NCBI GenBank assembly: GCA_937872925.1
Contig: CALMUT010000148.1
Coordinates: 1-64,000 of the forward strand
Length of the DNA: 64,000 bases
Source of the DNA: an uncultured Myxococcales bacterium
GTDB lineage: Bacteria; Myxococcota_A; Polyangia; Polyangiales; Polyangiaceae
Direction of reading: 5' to 3'
The first letter of the stretch is position 1. Every line of letters starts with the position of its first letter. Made by a program: the position numbers and the translations under genes. Shown here piece after piece: positions 18,417 through 26,913 of the stretch. The notes under the pieces are model-generated. The model made no database searches. It had not been told where the DNA came from and saw nothing but the letters and a program-made list of their open reading frames with translations.

Positions 18417-18492
18417 CCCCAGTTGGCCCATCTAGGTCGCCTGTCGCTAGCGGACGCTAGCGGGGCACACCCGAAACTGTCAACGGCAGGTG

Positions 18493-19404
18493 TCACGGTC
18501 CTACCCTAGGTACACTGTTCCAGCGGGTATTTGCAGCTTTTAACGCGTCGGAAAGTCGGGTTTGTTCGGCCGGATCCGTCACCAGGCCCGCCGCAGCCCC
18601 CGCGGCGAAGCAGGCGGCCCGGGCTGCCTGCCGCGCCTTGAGGTGGCTGGCCGCTCGGGTCCCCAGGGGCCCGGCGTCCGGGCCGGGTGACTTCAGGACT
18701 GCTTTTGCCATTTCTTCCGAGGCCTTTGCCGCGCGCTCGCACGCTTGCAATAGCTCTTGGGCGGTCCCGGCGATCACCACGGTCGCTTTGGTCTTGCCCT
18801 TGGTGAGGTGATCGGGACCGCGCAGCTTGCTCCCCTCGGCAGTGGTCAGCCAGGCCTCCCCGGCGTTGACCACCACGGTCGCGCTCTTGCCAGTCACCGT
18901 GATGTCGATCTGCGCGTTGCCGTAGCTGACCGTCCCCCCGGGGTGCGCCACCAGCACCTGCGCGCCGGGGCGTGCGCCGGGACCGGCGACGGACCGCACT
19001 TGCCCTCTGCCCAGCAGGACGTTTTCTTCGCCCTCCACGCAGGGCCGCGCACGTGCGGGTCCCACGAACTCGACTTCTCGTGTGCTCACTCCGTGTCGCA
19101 CCACGACCCGGGCGCCTTTTTCCAATTCGATGAAGCTGTTGCCCGTGAGGCCAAGACCAATTCGGATCGCCTGCCCGCCATCTACCCGCGCGTTGCCCGT
19201 CGCTTTAACGACGCGGCAGGTTGCGGCCGCCGGCAGCGGACGGTGAGGTGATCTGGGCGCCTTCGGCACGCTGGAGGCGGCACTTGGCTGGGGGCCACCT
19301 GAGGCTCCGCTGCCGGGCGCGTCTTTGGTCACTGTCGGTTTTGGATCATTGCAGCCAGCGATGAACCCGGCCGAAAACACGAGTAGGCAGAGTGTGGCCC
19401 TCAC
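18493..19404 (-). CDS. FecR-domain lipoprotein
   Basis: The 303-residue protein has a signal peptide with a lipobox (FIAGC) and a disordered Pro/Ser/Gly linker. A FecR-like domain follows (about 65-190: CRVVKATGNARVDGGQAIRIG, GARVVVRHGVSTREVEFVGPA, ILVAHPGGTVSYGNAQIDITV-type strands, NAGEAWLTT). The C-terminal third is Ala/Lys-rich and helical. FecR domains usually bind or sense at the envelope; no anti-sigma segment or sigma gene is seen here. The start is GTG 19404, which overlaps the stop of the PP2C gene in a GTGA junction, a sign of translational coupling to that signalling gene. Confidence 0.8.
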   Translation of the reverse strand: MRATLCLLVFSAGFIAGCNDPKPTVTKDAPGSGASGGPQPSAASSVPKAPRSPHRPLPAAATCRVVKATGNARVDGGQAIRIGLGLTGNSFIELEKGARVVVRHGVSTREVEFVGPARARPCVEGEENVLLGRGQVRSVAGPGARPGAQVLVAHPGGTVSYGNAQIDITVTGKSATVVVNAGEAWLTTAEGSKLRGPDHLTKGKTKATVVIAGTAQELLQACERAAKASEEMAKAVLKSPGPDAGPLGTRAASHLKARQAARAACFAAGAAAGLVTDPAEQTRLSDALKAANTRWNSVPRVGP

Positions 19405-20765
19405 TCGTGCTCGTTTGCCGGATCCAACGACGGCGGCGGTGGAAGGACCAGAGTTTTTCGGTTTTCGTCATCCTCGTCGTAGTCAAAGATCTCGGCGGTG
19501 ATGTCCTCTGCCATCTCCTCGCGTGCGCTATTGAGTTCGCGATTCGTCTGGGCCAGGCGGTCTCCAAGCACGCCTAGAAACTGCCACAGGAGCTTCACAG
19601 CGAGTTGGTGTTCCTTGCGGAGGATCTCGAAGAAGTCAGTGCGCCGGATGACCATGAGCTCGCTCGGGCCATCACTGACGACGGTGGCGGAGCGTGGTTG
19701 GGCGCGGATCAATGCCATTTCGCCCACATGGTCCCCTGGGTTCAGGGTGGCGACTTGAGTGCCGCCAGCGAGGACCTTGAGTTTGCCGTTCAGCACGATG
19801 AATAGTTCTTCGCCACGGTCACCCTCTTGAATGACCTTACCGGCGTCGGCGTAGGGCAGGACGTCCGTAACCGCCAAGACGCGTAGCAGCTCACGATCGT
19901 TGAGGGGACGGAATAGGGGCATGCGCGCCAGCACGTCGCGCTTGCGCTGCAGCCGTGCCGCCCGCGAGTCGTCCCGGGCGCCGATATTGCCGACGGTGAC
20001 GACCACCGCTGTGATGTTGTCGCCACCGCCGCGCGCATTCGCCTCAGCAACGAGGCTTTTCACGGCCGTTTCGGCGTTCGGGGTTGCGACCAACTGGCCC
20101 AGGCCCGCCAGATCCTCTTCGAAGTAGCCGCTGAGCCCGTCCGTGCACAGCAAGAACCGATCGCCTGCCACCACGTCAACGACAAGGGTGTCCGGCTCGC
20201 AGTGTTCGTACACGCCCACGGCGCGGGTCACGGCGTTCTTCGGTGCCAGTTTCTCGACCTTCTCGCGGGGGATTTTCTTGCGTTTGATGAGCTCGTTGTA
20301 GACGTTGTGGTCTTCGGTCAGTTGCTCCAGCATGTCGTTGCGCAGCAGATAGACGCGGCTGTCGCCGACATAGGTGATGAACGCTTCCTTCTCTGCCAGC
20401 AGCACAGAAACCATGGTGGTGCCCATGCCGCGCTTTTTGGGGTCCTTCAGGGCTTCCGCATGCACCTTGCTTGAGGCGCGGTTCACTGCGAACTCCAGCA
20501 TGTGGATCAGGTCACGCTTGCTGACCCGATCCGCACCCGTCTTGCCATCCAGATAGTCTTGCACGAGGTCATGCTCGCGCTTGACCTCCTCGTGCAGCGT
20601 GCGCACCGCAATGGCACTGGCCACCTCACCCGCCGCATGCCCGCCCATGCCGTCACACACGACGTACAGGGATAGTTTCGGATCGACGAGGTAGTTGTCC
20701 TCGTTGTGGTCTCGCTGCCTGCCAACGTCGGTGAGCGCAGCAAACTGGGCCACGGGTTCGCTCAT
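19401..20765 (-). CDS. PP2C protein phosphatase fused to a cyclic-nucleotide-binding domain
   Basis: The N-terminal 250 residues form a metal-dependent PP2C/PPM Ser/Thr phosphatase, with RDHNEDNYLV, YVVCDGMGGHAAGEVAS, GMGTTMVSVLL, YVGDSRVYLLR, LLCTDGLSGY and GGGDNITAVVV all present, so the metal-binding Asp residues are kept. A cNMP-binding-like domain follows (about 285-395: PLFRPLNDRELLRVLAVT, VIQEGDRGEELFIVLNGKLKV, LNPGDHVGEMALIRAQPRSATV). It suggests control by a nucleotide or another small ligand, or protein interaction. The tail is acidic. It could reverse phosphorylation by Hanks-type kinases such as those in this window; that link is inference. ATG 20780 is an alternative start five codons upstream. 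Confidence 0.9.
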   Translation of the reverse strand: MSEPVAQFAALTDVGRQRDHNEDNYLVDPKLSLYVVCDGMGGHAAGEVASAIAVRTLHEEVKREHDLVQDYLDGKTGADRVSKRDLIHMLEFAVNRASSKVHAEALKDPKKRGMGTTMVSVLLAEKEAFITYVGDSRVYLLRNDMLEQLTEDHNVYNELIKRKKIPREKVEKLAPKNAVTRAVGVYEHCEPDTLVVDVVAGDRFLLCTDGLSGYFEEDLAGLGQLVATPNAETAVKSLVAEANARGGGDNITAVVVTVGNIGARDDSRAARLQRKRDVLARMPLFRPLNDRELLRVLAVTDVLPYADAGKVIQEGDRGEELFIVLNGKLKVLAGGTQVATLNPGDHVGEMALIRAQPRSATVVSDGPSELMVIRRTDFFEILRKEHQLAVKLLWQFLGVLGDRLAQTNRELNSAREEMAEDITAEIFDYDEDDENRKTLVLPPPPSLDPANEHE

Positions 20766-20811
20766 TGCGTCCCGAACCATAGCGGACGTCGCTCGACTCG
20801 GCTACCGGAAC

Positions 20812-21468
20812 TCAGGCGGCCCGCGGGCCGCCCAAGATCGAGCTAGCGCCGGATTTCGCGACCACGACGTGGTCCAGCAGTGTGATGCCCACCACCTCGC
20901 ACGCGGCCGCCAGGGTTTCGGTCATGGCCACGTCTTCGGGGCTGGGCTCCGAGGCACCGCTGGGGTGGTTGTGCACCAGGATGATCCCAGTGGCCGCGTC
21001 ACGCAGGGCCGGCGAAAGCACGTCCTTCGGGGCGAGGGCACAGCCATGCAGTCCGCCGCGTGCCACGCGCCGCGCCGCGCGTAGCCCGTTCCGGCCATCC
21101 AGGGTCAGCAGCCAGACTTCTTCGTGGTCCAAGTCAGCCAAACGCGGGCGTGCCCATGCCACGACGCACTCGAAGCTCTCAATCACTTCCGGCACAACGT
21201 CCAAACCGGCCAGAGTCGCGCGGCGCCCCAGTTCCAGAGCTGCGCACACCCGGCGCGCTTCGGCGCCGGACAACAGGCTGCTGCGGCGCAGTCCATGCTC
21301 CCCCAGGCGCAGAAGCCCCCTCAGTCCCGCATGCTCCTTTAGCAAGCGTCGGGCCGCCGGCAAACGCGCGTCGTTGAACAGCGCGCTGAGCAGCTCTGCA
21401 TCAGTCAGCGCTTCGGTGCTCGTGCTGCGCCTGCGCTTGCGTCTACTTTCGAATACGGCAACATCCAT
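20812..21468 (-). CDS. radC: RadC-family JAB-domain protein
   Basis: The 218-residue protein has the RadC layout: a short N-terminal helical region (TEALTDAELLSALF, degenerate helix-hairpin-helix) and a JAB1/MPN-type metalloprotein domain. That domain contains the zinc-site signature VHNHPSGASEPSPED preceded by LHGCALAPKDVL. The name comes from a DNA-repair phenotype that was later reassigned, so the biochemical role is unsettled. The frame stays open upstream to 21906 through the cinA-like gene, but ATG 21468 gives the normal RadC length and lies after that gene ends. It is followed by the PP2C gene after about 46 bases. Confidence 0.88.
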   Translation of the reverse strand: MDVAVFESRRKRRRSTSTEALTDAELLSALFNDARLPAARRLLKEHAGLRGLLRLGEHGLRRSSLLSGAEARRVCAALELGRRATLAGLDVVPEVIESFECVVAWARPRLADLDHEEVWLLTLDGRNGLRAARRVARGGLHGCALAPKDVLSPALRDAATGIILVHNHPSGASEPSPEDVAMTETLAAACEVVGITLLDHVVVAKSGASSILGGPRAA

Positions 21469-21569
21469 CGCCCCCGACACAGAGCACGTGTTGTGCCAAT
21501 GGGGTTTCGCGATGGATCTGCCGTGGCCTGGGTGTCTTCGCCAGGCCGTCGCCATGGCGAATGGCCAGT

Positions 21570-22313
21570 TCATTCGACCCGAGCGCCGGCTTCCGGAGGG
21601 AGGAGGGCCACAAAGGCATTCAAAGCGGCTTCGACCCGGTCTTCCTTTCGCGAGTCGAAAGTCACTTTGGTTTTGTAGCTCTCGTCGAACCACTTTGGAT
21701 AAGAGCCCACGTCGACGCGGGGGTGCTCGCTGACAATGGCGTCGAGCAGCGGCTTGAGGGTCGCTTCGTCGAGGTTGGTGAAGACGGCCCGGCTGAAGAA
21801 CGGCTCTTGGCCGCGAAGGTGCTCGCGAACGACCGCCAGCTTCATCCGAAAGATCTCCGGGACCCCGGGGAGAATCCACACATTCTCGTACACGATGGTA
21901 GGCCACTTCACGTCGCTGCCCTCCATCAGCAGCGCGCCCTCGGGCTTGAGAGCCATGCGTAGATGGCCGTCGGTGAGTTTGTCGCCGTAAGCGTCCGAGA
22001 GCAGCCGCTTCAGTTTTTCGTCAACAACCGCTTTGACGCCAAACCCCTTGCTGATGCCCTCGATCGTCACGTCGTCGTGGGTGGGCCCGACGCCCCCGCT
22101 GGTGAAAACGATGTCGTGACTCTGCGCGAGACTGCGGGTTTCTTGCGCGATGACGTCAATGTCGTCGAAGACCATCACCGCGCGCGATAGCTGGATCCCA
22201 AGGGCTCGCAGGGTCCGTGCTAATTCGACGAGGTTCGCCTCGTGCACTTTGCCGCTCAAAAGCTCGTTGCCGATCAACAGTGCGGCGGCGCTGCCGATGA
22301 CACGCGGAGTCAT
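21570..22313 (-). CDS. CinA/MoaB-type molybdopterin-binding domain protein
   Basis: The 247-residue protein corresponds to the N-terminal half of CinA: SAAALLIGNELLSGKVHEAN is the substrate-loop opening, and FTSGGVGPTHDDVTIEGISKGFG is the signature, followed by NVWILPGVPEIFRMKL. In CinA this domain has a COG1058-type nucleotide pyrophosphatase activity; the C-terminal deamidase domain is absent here. Its start overlaps the end of xseB by 4 bases (ATGA), so the two are translationally coupled. Competence is not implied by sequence alone. Confidence 0.87.
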   Translation of the reverse strand: MTPRVIGSAAALLIGNELLSGKVHEANLVELARTLRALGIQLSRAVMVFDDIDVIAQETRSLAQSHDIVFTSGGVGPTHDDVTIEGISKGFGVKAVVDEKLKRLLSDAYGDKLTDGHLRMALKPEGALLMEGSDVKWPTIVYENVWILPGVPEIFRMKLAVVREHLRGQEPFFSRAVFTNLDEATLKPLLDAIVSEHPRVDVGSYPKWFDESYKTKVTFDSRKEDRVEAALNAFVALLPPEAGARVE

Positions 22314-22576
22314 GATTCTTCGTCGAGCTCTTGGGTGACGGGTTTCCCATCGCCGTCGACGCTCAGAAGTTGTTCGACACGTTTCTCGGCTGCGTCGAGC
22401 GTGGCTTGGCTCTTGCGCGCCAAGCCAACGCCTTCCTCGAACAGCTTGAGAGACTCTTCTAGGGGCAGTTCCCCCTCTTCCAACTGATCGACGATGTGCG
22501 TCAATCTGCGCAAAGATCCCTCGAAGCTGGAGTCGTCAGCCGCCTTGCTGCGCTTCTTCTTGGTATCCCCTGTCAC
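22310..22576 (-). CDS. xseB: Exodeoxyribonuclease VII small subunit
   Basis: The 88-residue protein matches XseB, the small subunit that assembles with XseA into exonuclease VII and degrades single-stranded DNA. The core SFEGSLRRLTHIVDQLEEGE and LPLEESLKLFEEGVGLARKS is the recognisable family helix pair. The tail is longer and more acidic than usual (ending QELDEES). The start is GTG 22576, three bases after the HEAT-repeat gene stop. xseA is not in the window. Confidence 0.93.
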   Translation of the reverse strand: MTGDTKKKRSKAADDSSFEGSLRRLTHIVDQLEEGELPLEESLKLFEEGVGLARKSQATLDAAEKRVEQLLSVDGDGKPVTQELDEES

Positions 22577-22579
22577 CGC

Positions 22580-24688
22580 TCACCTTTTCTTTGTGCTGCC
22601 ACTTTGTGCGGAGTCGTCGCCGGGGGCAAGCACCTCTCGGGATGTCTCGAACTCAATCATGCCTTCGGGGAATCCGAGTGCAACGACCGCGCCGTCCGGG
22701 TCGGATACCAGCGGAAGCGTCAGCCCCGTGGGCGCGCGCACGCCAACGGCGCGCACGGCGATCGGCTGGCTACTGGCCGAAAGCTCTGCCCAGATTTGGC
22801 CCGTGCCAATGGGCCAGGGTGAAATCCGGCTTCCTCCAAGAGCGGCGCGAGCCAGACCGCGCACCGCGAGATCCGGATCCAATGCCGCGGCGTCGCGCAA
22901 GACACGGCGTTTCACTGACTCCGGGCGTTGGGCAAGGGAAAACACGATTGCGTACCGGGTCTGCTGATCCGGCTCACGATAGTACAGGCGGTGCATCAAT
23001 CCGACTGCGGACGGCGCTCGGCTCTTCGCTAGGCCCAATACGGTGTGGGCGCGAATGGTCGTCGCGTTTGAAGCCAGAAGCTCCTCGATCTTTTTGCGTA
23101 GCCTGGCGTCGTCACGGGAGGCCAACGCCCGCGCGGCCAGGGGCGCCGCGACACCTCCGGTGTCGAGCAACGTGTTGAGCAGCGTCGATGGCACCTGTGC
23201 ACTCGCGCCCAAATCCACCAGGCAGCTGCTAAGCGCAACGCGCATTCGCGCTGAAGTCTCCCTCGAAAGGCGATCGCAGGCATGCACCGAAAGCGGCGCC
23301 CGGGACGCAAAGCGGGCGACCGTGGCAGCGACCGCTTCGTCTTTGGAGTGGATGAGTTCCTCGGCGTGGCGAGGGTTGGTTGCGGCCAGCGCCCAGGCAG
23401 CAGCCGCGCGATCTGAAACGCCAGGGGAGGGCAGTAGTTTCTCTGCGACGCTGCCTAGACTCGCCGGCGCGTCGCCGAGTTGCACGGCGCGCAGTGCCCC
23501 CGCGCGGAGCGCCCACCGACGCGCTGCGCCTGTACCCGCCAGGGCTTCGTCCAAAGCTCGCCGCGCGGCGGCGGTCGGCATTTGGCCGAGCGCCAGGGCG
23601 GCTGCCGCGCGGTCGCTGCCGCCCAGTAGGGTTTGGAGATGCTGGGCCGCCGCATCCGCGTTGGTCTGGCCCAAAATGGCGATCAGTTCGGCCGCGTCGT
23701 GTCGTTTTTCGCTCAGTAGCTTGATCAACGCCGGAGCCATGTCGGGGTGTGGCGCGTCGGCGGCCAGCGCCAGGGCGAACTCGGCGCGCTCCGGCAGCGC
23801 CAGGTCTTTCGAAACCTGTAGCGGACCATCGGGGGCCCCGGCACGCAGGAGGATGGACAGCGCCGCATGTCGCAGGACGAGAGAGTCCTGCTTGAGCCAG
23901 CTTCGTGCCAGGGCCACGGTCTCGAAGCCGCCCAGCCGCGTGAGCTCAACGGCGGCTGCTGCGCGGATCTCCGGAGCCCCGCGTCGGACGTAGGCGCGCA
24001 GCGTATGGAAGGCGCGCTGGTCTCCGGATTGTCCTAAGAGCTCGATCAGCGTGCGCGTCGGAGCCCCCCGCGCTTGCAACAAGGGGGTCATGTCCCGGGG
24101 GGGGTGCGCGAGCAAAGCGTCCATCGCTGCGCGTGCGGCAGGCCCTTGTTGTCTTAGGGCCTGCCCGAGCAGCAACAAGCCATCCCGGTTGTTGGCTTGG
24201 GCCAGAGCGAGAGCAGCCGTGCGGCTCGCGAGCTCGGCGATGGGATCCGAAGGGTCGTCGCTCGACGTGCCCAGCGCGCGGGCGAGCGCTAGTCGCGCAA
24301 CCGGCTTCTCCGCGTGGGGCGCCAGAGCGCGTACTGCTGTCCAGCGCTCCAAAGATGTCCGCGCCGCACCCCCCGGCTCTAGAGCCTTTTCTAGCGCATC
24401 GAGTGCGACTGGGGTGGCGAGTTTGCCGAGTCGTTCCAGGGCGCGCACCCGCTGAGTTGGGTCGCTTTGGGTCAGTTGACGTTGCGCGAGTCGCACGCCC
24501 TGGCGCGCAGACAGGGCATCCGAAGGCGCCTTCTTTTTCACCGGGATCCGCCGCGTCTTGCCCTTAACGGGGATACGGCTGGTTGGCACCGGACGGGGGC
24601 GCGCGGCGGGTCGTCGTGGCTGCGCCGCTGACGTGTCCGCGAAGGAGATGCAAAACAGCAGGGCGAGCGAGCCGGCCCAGCGTCTCAC
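22580..24688 (-). CDS. Secreted HEAT-repeat protein
   Basis: The 702-residue protein has a signal peptide (WAGSLALLFCISFADTSAA) and a basic linker, then about 500 residues of alpha-helical HEAT-like repeats rich in Ala, Leu and Arg (for example RVRALERLGKLATPVALDAL and AADAAAQHLQ-type helices). A short non-repeat domain of about 80 residues at the C-terminus includes LTLPLVSDPDGAVVALGFPEG. Such solenoids bind protein partners; no enzyme motif is seen. Its start overlaps the stop of the upstream TSP3 protein gene by 4 bases (ATGA), and its stop is 3 bases before xseB. A joint role with the TSP3 protein at the envelope is plausible. Confidence 0.8.
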   Translation of the reverse strand: MRRWAGSLALLFCISFADTSAAQPRRPAARPRPVPTSRIPVKGKTRRIPVKKKAPSDALSARQGVRLAQRQLTQSDPTQRVRALERLGKLATPVALDALEKALEPGGAARTSLERWTAVRALAPHAEKPVARLALARALGTSSDDPSDPIAELASRTAALALAQANNRDGLLLLGQALRQQGPAARAAMDALLAHPPRDMTPLLQARGAPTRTLIELLGQSGDQRAFHTLRAYVRRGAPEIRAAAAVELTRLGGFETVALARSWLKQDSLVLRHAALSILLRAGAPDGPLQVSKDLALPERAEFALALAADAPHPDMAPALIKLLSEKRHDAAELIAILGQTNADAAAQHLQTLLGGSDRAAAALALGQMPTAAARRALDEALAGTGAARRWALRAGALRAVQLGDAPASLGSVAEKLLPSPGVSDRAAAAWALAATNPRHAEELIHSKDEAVAATVARFASRAPLSVHACDRLSRETSARMRVALSSCLVDLGASAQVPSTLLNTLLDTGGVAAPLAARALASRDDARLRKKIEELLASNATTIRAHTVLGLAKSRAPSAVGLMHRLYYREPDQQTRYAIVFSLAQRPESVKRRVLRDAAALDPDLAVRGLARAALGGSRISPWPIGTGQIWAELSASSQPIAVRAVGVRAPTGLTLPLVSDPDGAVVALGFPEGMIEFETSREVLAPGDDSAQSGSTKKR

Positions 24689-26682
24689 GGCGCCTTTCCG
24701 CTGCCTGGAGTCGCTGGTGTGGTTCCGCTGCTGGGACGGGGGACACGCCTGGGGATCTTCAAGCGACCCTTTGGTTTCGGAGGTGCCAGAACGAGGATGC
24801 CGATCCCCCGCTGCGCAGCGTCCGGCTGGTCCTTGACTGCGGCCCAGCCAACACTCTCAGCGGAGTCGTCTCGATGGGTCAAACTCCGCAAAGCGTACAC
24901 AGCGGCGAAGGACTCCGTGAGTGCTTTCTGTTCGCCATCAGGCGTCTTGCCGGGGCGAACGCCCACGAGAGCGACCCAATGCGGGTTGGCGTTGAGCACC
25001 TGCGCCAGGGCGCGCAAGCTCGGTAGTGTCTTCGGGTCCACGGCAGCGCCGCCTTCGGACGCCACGACCTTCGGCGCCAGGCGGAATTTCAGGCGTGCCT
25101 CGTTGTCCTTTTCACGGTGGTCGACACTGAGCAGCGGCTTTGCACGCTGATAGGCGGGCTTGTCGTCGTCCGGGTCGGGGCAGCCGTCTTCGTCGTCGAC
25201 GCCATCGAAGTCCTCGGGTGCGTCCGGACATTTGTCCGTGGAGTCGTCGAAGGTGTCGCCATCCTTGTCGGGACTCGGGCAGCCGTTCAGTGTGGCGTCG
25301 GAACGTTCGGCGCCAGCTTCCGCCGGGCAAGCGTCGTCTTCGTCGAGCACGCCGTCTCGGTCGTTGTCGGGATCCGGGCAGCCGTCTTCGTCCTCAAAGC
25401 CGTCCTTGTCTTCGGGCTCGTTGGGACACTTGTCCGCTCCGTCGAGTACACCGTCCCCGTCACTGTCGCGCACCGGGCAGCCGGAGCCTTCGCCGCCAGT
25501 GTTCGGGCCTGCCTCGTTGGGACAGGCATCTTCGGTGTCGGGCACACCGTCTGCGTCATTGTCCGGATCGGGACAACCATCGTCGTCCTCAAATTCGTCT
25601 TCGTCTTCTTGTTCCGTCGGGCAGCGGTCTTGATCGTCGGGCACGCCATCGTCGTCGTTGTCGAACTCCGGACAGCCGTCATGGTCCTCGAAACCGTCTC
25701 GGTCCTCGGCCAGTTCCTGGCACTCGTCCTTGTCGTCCGCGACGCCGTCACCGTCCTCGTCGTAGAAGCGCGGCGCCCAGCCCAGCCCAAACACGCCGCG
25801 AAGGACCGGACTGCCCACCGCGTCATTGAGCGGCAACTCGGCGCCCGCCAGAATGGACACGTCTCCCACGGCGTATCGTGCAGAAACGCCGGCCAGAACC
25901 GGAGACTGGGGACCACTTCCGAAGGACGGAGTGAGCGCCACTTGGCCCCGGGCTTCTGCGGTCCACGTCCAGCGGCCCTGACGATCCAAGCCGAAGGCTT
26001 GCGGCCGCACAGAAACGCCGATGCCCCAAGGCAGATCGTGTCCGAATTCTTCACCGACGAAGCGCTGCTCTTCGCCGCGGATCCGCGCACCGGCGGTCGC
26101 CTGCAAGGCGAGGGCAATCAGCCGCAGCTCGCCCAATAGGCGAAGCTCGCCGGTGACCGAGCCATCGGCGACGTAGGAGCGTGAATCGCCCGTGGGTGCG
26201 GAAACGCGCCCCAACGCCGCGAGTCCGAAGCCGCCGAGTCCGCTGGTTGGGATCATCGTCGCCTTGGCGCCGAAGGCGGCGTCACCCAGGGCCGTTTGTG
26301 GCAACGCGCCATCGGCCAGCGTAGAACTGGTGTCGTCGCCGTTCTGGTACAGCACACTTGGCAGCGCGATGTTCACCGCCAGGCGATCACCGATCCCCAG
26401 CGAGGCGACATAGTCCAGGCTCAGTTGGTGTTCCACGGGGATGGACACACGGTCTCCGTTTGCGTCCTCCAGCGTCACCAGCCGATACGCATAGCTGGCG
26501 ATGGCACCCACGTTCCAGGCCAGGGGCCCTGGCGTCGCGCTCGGCTCCAGGAAGAGGGATCCTTTCGGATCTGCCGAGGGGTGGAAGTTGCGAAGGTCGA
26601 TGGACGGTGCCGGATCCGCCTGCGCCGGCAGGGACACCAGCAACGGCAGCGCCCAGAACAGGAGCGAGGCGCGGGAGCGCAT
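24685..26682 (-). CDS. Outer-membrane protein with thrombospondin type 3 repeats and degenerate OmpA-like end
   Basis: The 665-residue protein has three parts. After a signal peptide (LLFWALPLLVSLPAQA) comes a barrel-like region (about 25-300) of alternating strands. Residues about 300-535 are tandem Asp-rich, Cys-paired calcium-binding repeats of the thrombospondin type 3 kind (DEDGDGVADDKDEC, DNDADGVPDTEDACPNEAG and six or more others). The last 130 residues resemble an OmpA C-terminal domain in position and strand pattern (LKFRLAPKVV; LPSLRALAQVLNANP), but the peptidoglycan-binding NxxLSxxRA motif is missing. TSP3-OmpA proteins are common in myxobacterial outer membranes. The DNA of the repeats is itself GTC/TCG-rich on the plus strand. 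Confidence 0.85.
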   Translation of the reverse strand: MRSRASLLFWALPLLVSLPAQADPAPSIDLRNFHPSADPKGSLFLEPSATPGPLAWNVGAIASYAYRLVTLEDANGDRVSIPVEHQLSLDYVASLGIGDRLAVNIALPSVLYQNGDDTSSTLADGALPQTALGDAAFGAKATMIPTSGLGGFGLAALGRVSAPTGDSRSYVADGSVTGELRLLGELRLIALALQATAGARIRGEEQRFVGEEFGHDLPWGIGVSVRPQAFGLDRQGRWTWTAEARGQVALTPSFGSGPQSPVLAGVSARYAVGDVSILAGAELPLNDAVGSPVLRGVFGLGWAPRFYDEDGDGVADDKDECQELAEDRDGFEDHDGCPEFDNDDDGVPDDQDRCPTEQEDEDEFEDDDGCPDPDNDADGVPDTEDACPNEAGPNTGGEGSGCPVRDSDGDGVLDGADKCPNEPEDKDGFEDEDGCPDPDNDRDGVLDEDDACPAEAGAERSDATLNGCPSPDKDGDTFDDSTDKCPDAPEDFDGVDDEDGCPDPDDDKPAYQRAKPLLSVDHREKDNEARLKFRLAPKVVASEGGAAVDPKTLPSLRALAQVLNANPHWVALVGVRPGKTPDGEQKALTESFAAVYALRSLTHRDDSAESVGWAAVKDQPDAAQRGIGILVLAPPKPKGRLKIPRRVPRPSSGTTPATPGSGKAP

Positions 26683-26913
26683 GGCCCGGAAGGTTAGTGA
26701 CCTTCGCTGTCAATTACCCGAAAAAAGAACCTGCGGGCGGTTCTAGGGGCTCGCTGGCTGCCTGACCCGCTCCGCCACGAGCCAAAGCGCCGCCGGCCTC
26801 GTCGCCTTTCCAGGGGATTTGGCCCGCAGCTCGTCGCCTGCCTCCCAAAATGCCACCGGGGGGCGCGCTTTGCTTGCTCTCTTCGGACTCTCGGCGTAGT
26901 CGAGCCGGCGACC

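Noticed and set aside
25117-26139. Open frame on the plus strand opposite the TSP3 protein, hydrophobic and Val-rich
   Set aside because: The composition comes from reading the Asp-rich repeat codons (GAC/GAC-type) in reverse; the TSP3 repeats on the other strand are clearly coding.
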